NCBI GenBank assembly: GCA_964503615.1
Contig: CAZDBA010000007.1
Location: 1-54,079, forward strand
Length of the DNA stretch: 54,079 nt
From: CAZDBA01 sp964503615
GTDB lineage: Bacteria; Planctomycetota; Planctomycetia; Pirellulales; Pirellulaceae
Direction of reading: 5' to 3'
The notes under the pieces are model-generated. The model was not told the DNA's origin. It ran no database searches and worked only from the letters and a program-made list of their open reading frames with translations. This document shows, piece by piece, positions 25,115 to 33,305 of the stretch (position 1 is its first letter; every line of letters begins with the position of its first letter). The translations under genes were made by a program, and so were the position numbers.

Positions 25115-25549
25115 TTATCTGGCGGTCGCAGGTACTGGATAGCGTTTGCCTACTGCTCGGATTCCCAGTTTCATTTTATCGCGGAGCACCCATTGAATAA
25201 ACGTGTTGCTGTTGGGACCTGGCCAATAGGCGTAACGTCCGCAGAAAGGGTAGGATTCCGGTGACGATTCAATTATTTCAATGATCCCAATTGCCTCATC
25301 ATCTGCCCACCGTTTAAGTGCTCGCGATGGCCCATTACCTACACCCTGCGAGGGGTTGAGCAGGTTTTTATGCAAATGTCCCCAGCAAGAATCGTTCAGG
25401 TCGGCATGCTGCCAGACCTCCCAGCGGTCACATGATTGAAACCGCCTGCCGTCGACTCCGCGAAATACAAGCAACCAATGGTGATCCGCAAAGAACCCCG
25501 GCCACCCCGGGATCCTTGCAGCTCTAAGTTCAACAATTGTGTCGTTCAT
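25115..25549 (-). CDS. DUF3750 family protein
   Basis: 144 residues, recognisable as DUF3750 by the blocks HHWLLVF, RWEVWQ, WGHLHKNL, GNGPSRALKRW and YAYWPGPNSNTFIQWVL. The WPGPNSNTF motif and the conserved His, Asn and Ser residues suggest a hydrolase-like pocket, but no reaction is known for the family. There is no signal peptide or membrane segment. It is the intact copy within the tandem duplication; its relic is at 23664-23841. The RNA ligase gene lies 37 bases upstream on the same strand, so they may be co-transcribed. Confidence 0.85.
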   Translation of the reverse strand: MNDTIVELRAARIPGWPGFFADHHWLLVFRGVDGRRFQSCDRWEVWQHADLNDSCWGHLHKNLLNPSQGVGNGPSRALKRWADDEAIGIIEIIESSPESYPFCGRYAYWPGPNSNTFIQWVLRDKMKLGIRAVGKRYPVPATAR

Positions 25550-25586
25550 CTAGGACTAAGCCGAATAAAGAATGATGAATATCGTT

Positions 25587-26237
25587 TTACTCCCAGTACG
25601 ATTCCCAGTCTTCACGAAACGCTTCTTTGAGTCGCAACATGTAAGCGTTGGTTTTTATTTTTGCCATCCATAGTTTATCAGGCCTGGTACCGCCTTTGCA
25701 AATAACCCCCTCAGTGACGTCGTAACGTCCTTCGCGAATGTCGTTGACGAATTTGCCAGTTAGTTTCCCACGGTAAATGACTCTCGCAATATTTAGATCC
25801 AAAAAATCGCAAACAAATTGTTCCGATGGAACGAATCCCGCTGCCGTTTCGACATCAAAAAGAACGAGTTGTTTTTCGTCATCCTTTTTGTGCAAGCCTG
25901 CAAACGAATTGCGACCCAAGTACTCCGTAAACACGGTAAGTTCAGAGTGTGAGTAATATGTATTATTTACAAATATCTGTTCCAGTGGGTTAGCCAAGTC
26001 GCGCAGGAAAATATCAGCAGCGTCGGGTAGACCGGAATGGTTCTTGTTGAATTCAGCGATACCCGTTTCATCAAGGTCATAGCGGTTTCGGCGCATACCA
26101 AACGCATACCAACCTAGTTCACGATCCCATACCCAGTGAAGGTTCGTGCCATCATATTTCTCGAACGCCACGCAATGCTCGAGCGGAGCTGCTGAACTGC
26201 CATCGATTTTAGGATATGCAAGTGAGATACGAGCCAT
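25587..26237 (-). CDS. RNA ligase-like nucleotidyltransferase
   Basis: 216-residue protein with ATP-dependent RNA/DNA ligase motifs: motif I EKYDGTN (adenylated Lys27), a motif III region TEYLGRNSF, IIIa LVLFDVE, motif IV EGVICKGG, and motif V MAKIKT. The size and motif order fit the Rnl2-type RNA ligase domain without a C-terminal extension. Such enzymes seal 3'-OH/5'-phosphate RNA ends. No RtcB, kinase-phosphatase, toxin nuclease or CRISPR gene is nearby, so the physiological substrate is unknown. The next gene downstream is DUF3750. A small open frame ends two bases upstream of its start codon. Confidence 0.87.
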   Translation of the reverse strand: MARISLAYPKIDGSSAAPLEHCVAFEKYDGTNLHWVWDRELGWYAFGMRRNRYDLDETGIAEFNKNHSGLPDAADIFLRDLANPLEQIFVNNTYYSHSELTVFTEYLGRNSFAGLHKKDDEKQLVLFDVETAAGFVPSEQFVCDFLDLNIARVIYRGKLTGKFVNDIREGRYDVTEGVICKGGTRPDKLWMAKIKTNAYMLRLKEAFREDWESYWE

Positions 26238-26239
26238 TG

Positions 26240-26479
26240 TTACTTCCGAATACGAGACTTGACCTCCGATTTGACAACAGTACCGACAATAGGTTCGTCT
26301 GCCAATTCTCGTCTACGTTCATTGAGCTGTAGGCGATGATCTACAAGCCGAGAAATTACTTGATAGTGATTCAGTAGGAATGCGTACCATAAATGGCGTT
26401 TTGAGATTTTTACTTTTCCCAGCCACTTAATGTTCCCGTTTCCTGACCAATCAATGGTATTCGAGTTTTTGCAAAACAT
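26240..26479 (-). CDS. Possible small protein upstream of the RNA ligase
   Basis: 79-codon frame (from FCKNSNTIDWSG to EVKSRIRK) ending two bases before the RNA ligase start. The sequence RHLWYAFLLNHYQVISRLVDHRLQLNERRRELADEP looks like real helical protein. The frame runs further back to 26662 but would then overlap the divergent xylanase gene, so a start at 26479 is preferred. No family was recognised and no strong ribosome site seen. The tight spacing suggests translational coupling if it is real. Confidence 0.4.
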   Translation of the reverse strand: MFCKNSNTIDWSGNGNIKWLGKVKISKRHLWYAFLLNHYQVISRLVDHRLQLNERRRELADEPIVGTVVKSEVKSRIRK

Positions 26480-26582
26480 GCGCTTTGGGCAATTGGGGGT
26501 AGAGTAATTGCGAGGATTGGCTACGATTTGATGTAACTTCCATACCCTTGCTACTTGATACCACACACTCTTGATTGAAGTT

Positions 26583-29327
26583 ATGATTCGCGCCCTCCAG
26601 GGTTCCTTGCTGCTGTTCTTTTTGTTCCTGACGACTGCCGCCCACGGGCAAGTCCTTAACAATGCCAGTTTTGAAAACTCACATCACTGGTGGTTTCCAG
26701 TTGGCCCCGTTCAACTAACGACGGTCGAAGGAGGTTATGACTCAACGCCAGCAGTACTGGTCGAGCGTCGAGATGTCTTCTGGAACGGTATCGGGCAAAA
26801 CATTACAGGAAAGTTGACCCCGGACACCGACTATCACATTCAAGCTTGGGTTAAGACCCAAGGGGCTCCAGAGGGTGTGGTCAGGCTGCAAATTAATCAG
26901 CGAGACGATCGAGGGCTCACCTTCATCATTGCAGGTGAGGTGTTGGCTGTTGAAAACGAATGGACTTTGCTGGAAGGTGGTTTTCGTTACCAGGAAAATG
27001 GTGAGGTGACCGAACTTCATCTCACCGTCAACGGATTGCATGAAGATACGTCGTTACACAGCTTCCTATTGGATAATGTTTCTTTTACCGAGAACGATTG
27101 GGAAGCAGCGGCCAATGCACGGATTGAGTTGCACCGTAAAAGAGATGTGCAATTGAACTTTGTCCGTTCCAGTGGAGCACGTCGCTCTGATTTGGAGTTC
27201 GAAGTTCAACAGATCGGGCACCACTTTCCATTCGGATCAACACTGAATCACGAAAGCGTCACAACCGAACCGTTGTATCAACATTTCTTTGTCAACAATT
27301 TTGATTGGGCGACAATCGAATGGCGCGCTCAATGGAAACCGATCGAAATGATTCGTGGAATTGAGGACTATTCAAAAACTGACATCTCAGTACAGTTCGC
27401 CAAGGAAAATGGAATCAGCCTCCGTGGTCACGGAATTGCTTGGGCGAACGAAGACTTTTTGCCGTGGTGGATTGGCTCGCTCGACGCTGCGGAACTACAG
27501 GTTGAATTGGAAGATCGGGTCGATAATGTGGTCAGTCGTTACAAAGGCGACTTGGTGCACTGGGATGTGAATAATGAGATGCTGGATTTTTCGTTTTTTC
27601 AGGATCGACTGGGAGCCGGAATTCGCCCTTGGATTTTTCAGCAGGCGAGATTGAACGACTCAAATGTCAAGTTGTTTACCAATGAGTATGGGATTCACCA
27701 GTCTGCCTACAAGGCGGCGCGGTATCGAGACATGGTTCTCGATTTGGAGTTGGCCGGTGCCGAAGTGGACGGGATTGGACTTCAATCTCACTTCTTTGAA
27801 GGCAACACGTCGCCCAAGTCGCTTGAGATTTCGTTGAAGGAATTGACGCCGTTAGGAAAGCAGATTTGGGTCACCGAGTTTGATTCGGTAAACCCCGATG
27901 ACGATGAACGAGCAAAGTGCCTTGAGACCTTTTACCGTTACATGTTCAGTCGACCGGAAATCCATGGAATCATCATGTGGGGCTTTTGGGAAGGCTCCCA
28001 TTGGCTTGGTGCGGATGCGTCTTTGGTTGACGCGGACTGGACGGTAAATGCCGCCGGTCAAGCCTATCAAGATCTCAAGACTGAATGGACGACCTCAGAG
28101 ACAGGTAGCGTGTCGAATGGGAAATCAGAATTCGACTTTCGCGGATTTCACGGTCGGTACTTGGTAAAAGTCACCGATCCTGCGACAACAGTTTCCAACT
28201 GGCATTTGATTCCAGTCGTGCCAGACGAATCGGGCGATATGCAGTCGGTTGAACTGGTTGTTTCGGGAGTTCAGGATTCATTAACAATCTATGGTTCGGA
28301 CGAAGACGATCTCTTTGAAATGGACTTAAGCTACCCTGGCATGTTTGTTTTGAACGGAGTGCGCCAGTTCCTGCCGATTTGGGAGCAGGTTTCTCAAGTG
28401 AATTTTGAAGGTAGAGCTGGAGAAGATCAGTTGTGGATTGAAAGTGAATCGGATTCCGACGAGTACTTTCGGCTATGGCATAATCGGATTCAAGATTCGC
28501 AAAACAGATTTGCTATCGGCTATTCAAACTTGGAGAAGGTAAACCTGAATTTAACCGGCGATAACGAAACGGCTCATTTTCTCGATTCAGCAGGCGATGA
28601 CCATTTTGAATTGCGGAGCGATTCGGCAACTATGAGTTTCGCAAATGGTGTGCAAGTCGAAGCCACAAACTTTAAAACTTGCGTAGGGCGATCAGTGGTA
28701 GGCAACGACACGCTCGAGATGTTTGATTCGTCAGGTGACGACATCGTGCAAACCAATTTTTCCACGATAACCATCAGAGACGCCTCGGGCACGGTTCGCC
28801 GCGCCGACCAATTCAAGCAAAGCAATTTTGTCTCAGAATCTGGAAGCGACCGTATCGTCTATGGAGCTCCTGTAAATACGTCGACGGTTTACTTAGGAGC
28901 AGGTGACGTTTCAGCCACGGTAGGAGAACTGAATTTCCACTTCGAAGATATCTGGTATACCAATTTTTTTCTGGCGGAAAACAACAATGCGCAGGTCACT
29001 CTGGGCGATTCGATGGGTGACGATGTGTTCCGAATCAACGTTGACCAACTGGAAATGTACGGACCCGATTCACGTATGAAGTGTAGCGGAATCACATCGG
29101 CTTCGATTTCGACCGACAAGGGCGGAAACGATCTTCTGATACTTCGTGATAGTAATGGCGATGATCAACTGACTGCAAACGCATCCACCGTAACGATTGC
29201 AGGTGACAGTTATGATTTTTCGTTGCAGGGATTTGATACCGTCAGATGTTTCAGCGCTAACGGCGGGACGAACTCTGCTACGATTCTGAACCCCGAATTC
29301 GATATTCGACTGATTGGTGATTGGTAG
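26583..29327 (+). CDS. Secreted GH10 endo-1,4-beta-xylanase with N-terminal CBM and DSxGDD-repeat tail
   Basis: 914-residue exported glycoside hydrolase. After a signal peptide (IRALQGSLLLFFLFLTTAAHG), residues about 22-165 form a CBM4/9-like carbohydrate-binding sandwich. Residues about 170-510 are a GH10 barrel with acid/base E332 (HWDVNNEML) and nucleophile E432 (WVTEFD), plus RGHGIAW and WGFWEG. This family cuts xylan with retention of configuration. The last 400 residues hold about five repeats marked by DSxGDD (SAGDD, SSGDD, SMGDD, SNGDD), probably calcium-stabilised beta-strands for surface attachment (inference). The frame opens at a TTG (26571), but the ATG at 26583 fits the signal peptide better. 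Confidence 0.92.
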   Translation: MIRALQGSLLLFFLFLTTAAHGQVLNNASFENSHHWWFPVGPVQLTTVEGGYDSTPAVLVERRDVFWNGIGQNITGKLTPDTDYHIQAWVKTQGAPEGVVRLQINQRDDRGLTFIIAGEVLAVENEWTLLEGGFRYQENGEVTELHLTVNGLHEDTSLHSFLLDNVSFTENDWEAAANARIELHRKRDVQLNFVRSSGARRSDLEFEVQQIGHHFPFGSTLNHESVTTEPLYQHFFVNNFDWATIEWRAQWKPIEMIRGIEDYSKTDISVQFAKENGISLRGHGIAWANEDFLPWWIGSLDAAELQVELEDRVDNVVSRYKGDLVHWDVNNEMLDFSFFQDRLGAGIRPWIFQQARLNDSNVKLFTNEYGIHQSAYKAARYRDMVLDLELAGAEVDGIGLQSHFFEGNTSPKSLEISLKELTPLGKQIWVTEFDSVNPDDDERAKCLETFYRYMFSRPEIHGIIMWGFWEGSHWLGADASLVDADWTVNAAGQAYQDLKTEWTTSETGSVSNGKSEFDFRGFHGRYLVKVTDPATTVSNWHLIPVVPDESGDMQSVELVVSGVQDSLTIYGSDEDDLFEMDLSYPGMFVLNGVRQFLPIWEQVSQVNFEGRAGEDQLWIESESDSDEYFRLWHNRIQDSQNRFAIGYSNLEKVNLNLTGDNETAHFLDSAGDDHFELRSDSATMSFANGVQVEATNFKTCVGRSVVGNDTLEMFDSSGDDIVQTNFSTITIRDASGTVRRADQFKQSNFVSESGSDRIVYGAPVNTSTVYLGAGDVSATVGELNFHFEDIWYTNFFLAENNNAQVTLGDSMGDDVFRINVDQLEMYGPDSRMKCSGITSASISTDKGGNDLLILRDSNGDDQLTANASTVTIAGDSYDFSLQGFDTVRCFSANGGTNSATILNPEFDIRLIGDW

Positions 29328-29432
29328 AGGGTAAATCAAGAGAGCTTTCGTGTCTCGCCAATCCTAATCGCGGGTGTTTGTCGTGGACACGTCGGACCAG
29401 CCAGTCAATTGGTCTCGATTGATTACTTCGGA

Positions 29433-29774
29433 CTAATTTGAGTTGCGAAATCTCAAGATGTCGTATTTTTGCAGTTTGATGTAATTGTAAAGATTGGTTC
29501 GAAATGCGATCTTCCATTTGCCGTTGCGAGGGTCGTTGGAACGCTCGACAGATGTAAGTGGCACGTTCAAGATCACATCTTCAAAAGGTTGATTTCGGTT
29601 TCGTCCTTGAATATCAACATTAGTTTCCTCCATCGAGGAAGTGGAAGCTAGGGTCTGAATGCCGTCACAAGTAGCTCGGTATTCGACGGGTACGAAGTAG
29701 ACGACAATCGCCGCAAGCGTCGACAATAGAAAAATAGCCTTAAGTGAAAACCTTGGATTTAGCTTCACATTCAA
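29433..29774 (-). CDS. Small membrane-anchored protein, unknown function
   Basis: 113 residues. A short basic start (NPRFSLK) is followed by one membrane helix (AIFLLSTLAAIVVYFVPVEY) and a hydrophilic outer part. The RFSL-plus-hydrophobic start is common in small planctomycete membrane proteins of unknown role. The outer part has no recognised fold. The gene converges on the xylanase gene and no terminator was seen between them. Confidence 0.6.
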   Translation of the reverse strand: MNVKLNPRFSLKAIFLLSTLAAIVVYFVPVEYRATCDGIQTLASTSSMEETNVDIQGRNRNQPFEDVILNVPLTSVERSNDPRNGKWKIAFRTNLYNYIKLQKYDILRFRNSN

Positions 29775-29959
29775 ATTCTCGTTTACGTTTTAAAAATGCG
29801 ATTCGACTTTGAAATCAAATGTTCCAGATTTACTTGGTTGTCTTCGAAAAAGACTATTGTTATCGCTGAGCTTGCGGGTTGCAAACTGGAGTTGGCTGGA
29901 TTCGAGATATAAAACCCACCTTCAATTTAAGTTCGAGTCAAGCGAGCGTGCCGCTCAAA

Positions 29960-30059
29960 NNNNNNNNNNNNNNNNNNNNNNNNNNNNNNNNNNNNNNNNN
30001 NNNNNNNNNNNNNNNNNNNNNNNNNNNNNNNNNNNNNNNNNNNNNNNNNNNNNNNNNNN
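29960..30059. other. Assembly gap (100 N)
   Basis: A run of exactly 100 N. It interrupts the SRPBCC-like fragment that lies to its right. Confidence 0.99.
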
Positions 30060-30265
30060 TTCTTTAACCCGTCAGTGAATATTTGCCGCCAGCCATCTGC
30101 GTAGGATGTCATATCGTCGATGTGGCCATGACGGGCATCGGTAACTTTCATGATGCACCCCGTGCTCGTTTTTTCAAGGGCCAGCTTGAGGTTGCTTGTC
30201 TGTGGGCCGCCCCATTCGGGGGCGATGTGTCCGAAAAGATAATTAGTCCTCTTGTGGTGCTTCAT
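30060..30265 (-). pseudogene. Partial SRPBCC/AHSA1-like gene, interrupted by the gap
   Basis: The readable 68 codons end SYADGWRQIFTDGLK, the C-terminal helix typical of AHSA1/SRPBCC proteins (SYAEGW-type). They are preceded by strands like LKLALEKTSTGCIMKVTDARHGH. About 70-90 residues of the N-terminal fold that should come first are missing; the frame begins at 30265 within what looks like the middle of the domain. The gene's own C-terminus is lost in the gap. It is either a 5'-truncated pseudogene or a mis-assembled gene. Confidence 0.5.
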
Positions 30266-30400
30266 GCTTCGTTACATCAAAATTGGGGAGGCTGCCATTC
30301 TGTTGACCATAAAAAATCTTGCGAAGGACGACTTTTTCTGTCACAAAGGAAATTCGGGCCTGTATAGGTTTGGTTACGAGTTATTTAGGGAGAACGACTT

Positions 30401-31606
30401 ATGCCGCTTCGACAACTTTCAACCGCTCTTTTATTGTTGTTGGCCGGAATTTTCAGTTGCTGGCCCGTCCCTTTGGCAGCACAAGAAATCGCTGAGGCGG
30501 AACCGATCGTTGCTGACACAATCGGCAGCAATAAACTGACTGCCCAGGATCTTCAAGGCGAATGGTATCTAAACGGGCAGCCGGAAAGGATGTATAGGGA
30601 GTGTAAATATTGCAAGTTGGTTTTCGACGGAGCGGGTGGCGTCGAAAGAACGATTAGCGAAGCGCTGTATAGAGACGAGAAAACAGAGACTGTGTCGGGA
30701 ACGTACCACTTGTTGGACAACACGCTTGCGATTGCATTCGAAAAAGGAGAATCAAATTCAAAGCGTGTCTATGACATCGAAATTCGCGATGTCAAATGCT
30801 TCGATGGTCGCGTAACTCAGCTCAGCCTGAGCTACGAACTAGAAGGCAGTCACGGACCGTATGAAGTGAGCAAAATCTACTACCGGTTTGGCGAATTCGT
30901 CGCTGAAGATGTTCAAGGTAATGAGATTCCCCATAACTTGATTCGCGAGAACAAAGAGCCTGCGGACAATATCGAGCTAACGGTTTTGGGTAGTTGGATT
31001 CGATGTACTCGGGTCGGCGTAGAAACATATGAGTATTCGACATATAAGTTCTTCAATGACGGGCGATACGTTTTCAACTACGTACGTAAGGATGAACATT
31101 CGCTCTGGAGTTCCGTTCCTCGCCAATCGACCGGTTCATTTGAACGGGAACAGAGTAACCTCGTATTTGAAAAAGAAAGTGGCGAGCCCTCAACAATTCG
31201 ATACGTTCTCCTTGAGAACGAACTGTTGTGTTTGTTTCACAATAATGTTCCGCAGTTCTACAAAAGGCACAATCCGATCGTTGGAAACTGGGTCGGTATC
31301 AACCGCGACCAATCGCAGTACCTTTACTTGCAATTCAACAAGAACGGCTCGATGTCGTTCGGTCAAAAACCGATAACGGACGATCATAATCCCAGCATAC
31401 ACGATCATGATCCACAATACGGCGCAGGCTTCCGGTTAGAAAACGAAGCTATCGTTCTTACGTCCAAGGCCGATGCGACTGCGCCTGATTTCGTCGAAGG
31501 CGATTCGACAACTCTCAAGTTTGAGATCGATTCCGACGGAAGGCTGCTAATCTTTTTCGACGAAGAACCGATCCGATTCACCCGTTCATACCAACCTATC
31601 AAGTGA
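30401..31606 (+). CDS. Secreted protein with three lipocalin-like repeats
   Basis: 401 residues with a signal peptide (MPLRQLSTALLLLLAGIFSCWPVPLAAQ). Three units of roughly 115 residues each open with a G-W motif: LQGEWYLNG (about 50), LGSWIRCTR (about 197) and VGNWVGINR (about 290). Strand patterns such as YKFFNDGRYVFNYV and LQFNKNGSMSFG follow. This resembles the lipocalin-like beta-barrel families in which a GxW start is conserved. The ligand is unknown. AGGGAG lies eight bases before the ATG. It stands alone, with the zinc-ribbon membrane gene convergent. Confidence 0.75.
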   Translation: MPLRQLSTALLLLLAGIFSCWPVPLAAQEIAEAEPIVADTIGSNKLTAQDLQGEWYLNGQPERMYRECKYCKLVFDGAGGVERTISEALYRDEKTETVSGTYHLLDNTLAIAFEKGESNSKRVYDIEIRDVKCFDGRVTQLSLSYELEGSHGPYEVSKIYYRFGEFVAEDVQGNEIPHNLIRENKEPADNIELTVLGSWIRCTRVGVETYEYSTYKFFNDGRYVFNYVRKDEHSLWSSVPRQSTGSFEREQSNLVFEKESGEPSTIRYVLLENELLCLFHNNVPQFYKRHNPIVGNWVGINRDQSQYLYLQFNKNGSMSFGQKPITDDHNPSIHDHDPQYGAGFRLENEAIVLTSKADATAPDFVEGDSTTLKFEIDSDGRLLIFFDEEPIRFTRSYQPIK

Positions 31607-31695
31607 CCCCAGGAGCCATGTAAAGAGAATCCAATGTGCAGGCCCGCAACACGTTTATATGCGGACCGCAGATTCTGCCTCGCCTCGGGTTTGGA

Positions 31696-32022
31696 TTAGC
31701 TACGGCCGATTGAAGTAAGTCCGTTCCAGAATAATACTACTCCCAAGGTTAGCATGCCCAAACCGAATGGGAAGGAGAGAGAGGGGCTGAAGTCGAGCTT
31801 GAAGAGATTAAGTAGATTCAGGTATGTCAAAACCGCACCAAAGCTGCCTAGCAGCAATCCAAGAAGCATGAAAACGATAGATCCCCACGTTGGTATCTTA
31901 GCGGGAAACTGCTGCTGGCAATCCAAACACCGAAAATCTCTTGAAAAGGCAATGGAGTTTTTGGGTCTTACGCGAGTGAGGTTCGTGCTTTCGCAGTTAA
32001 TGCACTTTACTTTTTTGGTCAT
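31696..32022 (-). CDS. Zinc-ribbon membrane protein
   Basis: 108 residues. The N-terminus has two CxxC pairs (VKCINCE and RCLDCQ) about 25 residues apart, forming a zinc ribbon. Two membrane helices follow (IVFMLLGLLLGSFGAVLTYL and FPFGLGMLTLGVVLFW). No family assignment is possible. The ribbon should face the cytoplasm. Confidence 0.7.
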   Translation of the reverse strand: MTKKVKCINCESTNLTRVRPKNSIAFSRDFRCLDCQQQFPAKIPTWGSIVFMLLGLLLGSFGAVLTYLNLLNLFKLDFSPSLSFPFGLGMLTLGVVLFWNGLTSIGRS

Positions 32023-32215
32023 TGTTTTTGTAATCCCGCGAATTCGTAAGACGGAAAATCCAAACGATCAATTTCTAAGGTTAGATCGTTCCCGTTGTGA
32101 TAAAGACTAATTGTGGCGAACCACGCACAGATTGCAATCAACTGAGTTTATGGCTCAATTGGGAAAAAATGCCTGTTTTGCTTTGCTACTGGTAAACAAA
32201 AAGCGAGCTTTGAAG

Positions 32216-33088
32216 TTACGTTGTAGCGGAGCTTGCTTGGGACGAGGTTTTTGATTTTCCTCGCAGGCGGATGTTCAAGACTTCTACGATCAGCGCGAAC
32301 GCCATTGCAAAGTAGATGTAGCCTTTGTCCATGTGAGCTCCGACCCCTTCGGCGACAAGCATCACGCCGATCAAAATCAAAAAGCTCAATGCCAACATCT
32401 TTAACGTCGGGTGATTCTCGACGAAGCGACTGATCGGCTCCGAGAATACCAGCATGACAATGACGGCGATGATGATCGCCGCAATCATCACGTTGAGGTC
32501 CTGAACCATTCCGACTGCCGTGATCACGCTATCCAGCGAAAATACGATATCCAAAATAGCGATTTGAATCAGCACTCCAGCAAACACCTTGTTGCCCGCT
32601 TTCACCTCGTGTTCTCCGCTGTGGCCAAGTTCGTCGTGGACTTCCCACACACTTTTGAAAATCAGGAATAGTCCGCCTAAAAGTAGAATCAGATCTTTGA
32701 CCGATATCCCATTGGCGACTTCGAAATGTTCTTCGTCGATGGTTATCTCTTGTTTGTGCTCCTCGTCCGGTTGCGAGTGTAAACCATGTAAGTCCCCTCC
32801 CCCGCTGGTCGAACCACTCAATTGAACAACCACGGTTTTGGGAACTCCGACGTCGGTCAACTTAAAGAGAGGCTTCTCAAAAAATTCGCCGCCGTGCACG
32901 ATCGAGAATAATGCCCACAGCAGAGCCAGGCGAGTCAGCAACGCCAATACCAACCCCAGTCGACGAGCCAACGGCTGTTGAGCCTTAGGGAGTTTCGAGG
33001 AAACGATCGTAATAAATACGATGTTGTCGATGCCGAGGACGATTTCCATTGCGGTCAGCGCTGAAAGTCCAATGATCCATTCCGTCAT
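32216..33088 (-). CDS. TerC/Alx family integral membrane protein
   Basis: 290 residues with about seven membrane helices. The family signatures are present: MEIVLGIDNIVFI near the start and IAILDIVFSLDSVITAVGM in the second half, with the conserved Asp residues. A His/Asp/Glu-rich loop (residues about 90-130: HGLHSQPDEEHKQE) could bind metal. TerC proteins export manganese or serve in tellurite resistance and protein metalation in other bacteria. The ATG at 33088 is eight bases from a 100-N gap, so the leader, where a manganese riboswitch is often found, cannot be inspected. Confidence 0.9.
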   Translation of the reverse strand: MTEWIIGLSALTAMEIVLGIDNIVFITIVSSKLPKAQQPLARRLGLVLALLTRLALLWALFSIVHGGEFFEKPLFKLTDVGVPKTVVVQLSGSTSGGGDLHGLHSQPDEEHKQEITIDEEHFEVANGISVKDLILLLGGLFLIFKSVWEVHDELGHSGEHEVKAGNKVFAGVLIQIAILDIVFSLDSVITAVGMVQDLNVMIAAIIIAVIVMLVFSEPISRFVENHPTLKMLALSFLILIGVMLVAEGVGAHMDKGYIYFAMAFALIVEVLNIRLRGKSKTSSQASSATT

Positions 33089-33096
33089 TTTATTGT

Positions 33097-33196
33097 NNNN
33101 NNNNNNNNNNNNNNNNNNNNNNNNNNNNNNNNNNNNNNNNNNNNNNNNNNNNNNNNNNNNNNNNNNNNNNNNNNNNNNNNNNNNNNNNNNNNNNNN
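33097..33196. other. Assembly gap (100 N) in the terC leader
   Basis: A run of exactly 100 N directly upstream of terC. The right flank holds an inverted repeat AAAGACGC/GCGTCTTT (33197-33231) that could be part of a leader structure. Confidence 0.99.
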
Positions 33197-33305
33197 AAAG
33201 ACGCCTTCTGTCCGTAAACAAAAAGCGTCTTTGATGATTAGCGTCTCAATAAATGAAGACTCAGTTTTGGTCTGCAAATGATTGAGTCAGGCGATTTATA
33301 TTGGC

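Noticed and set aside
26480..26662. Upstream extension of the small gene before the RNA ligase
   Set aside because: It would overlap the signal-peptide region of the divergent xylanase gene and has no conserved sequence.
33089..33290. Manganese (yybP-ykoY) riboswitch before terC
   Set aside because: Plausible for the family, but the leader is mostly in the 100-N gap and the visible flank is too short to judge.
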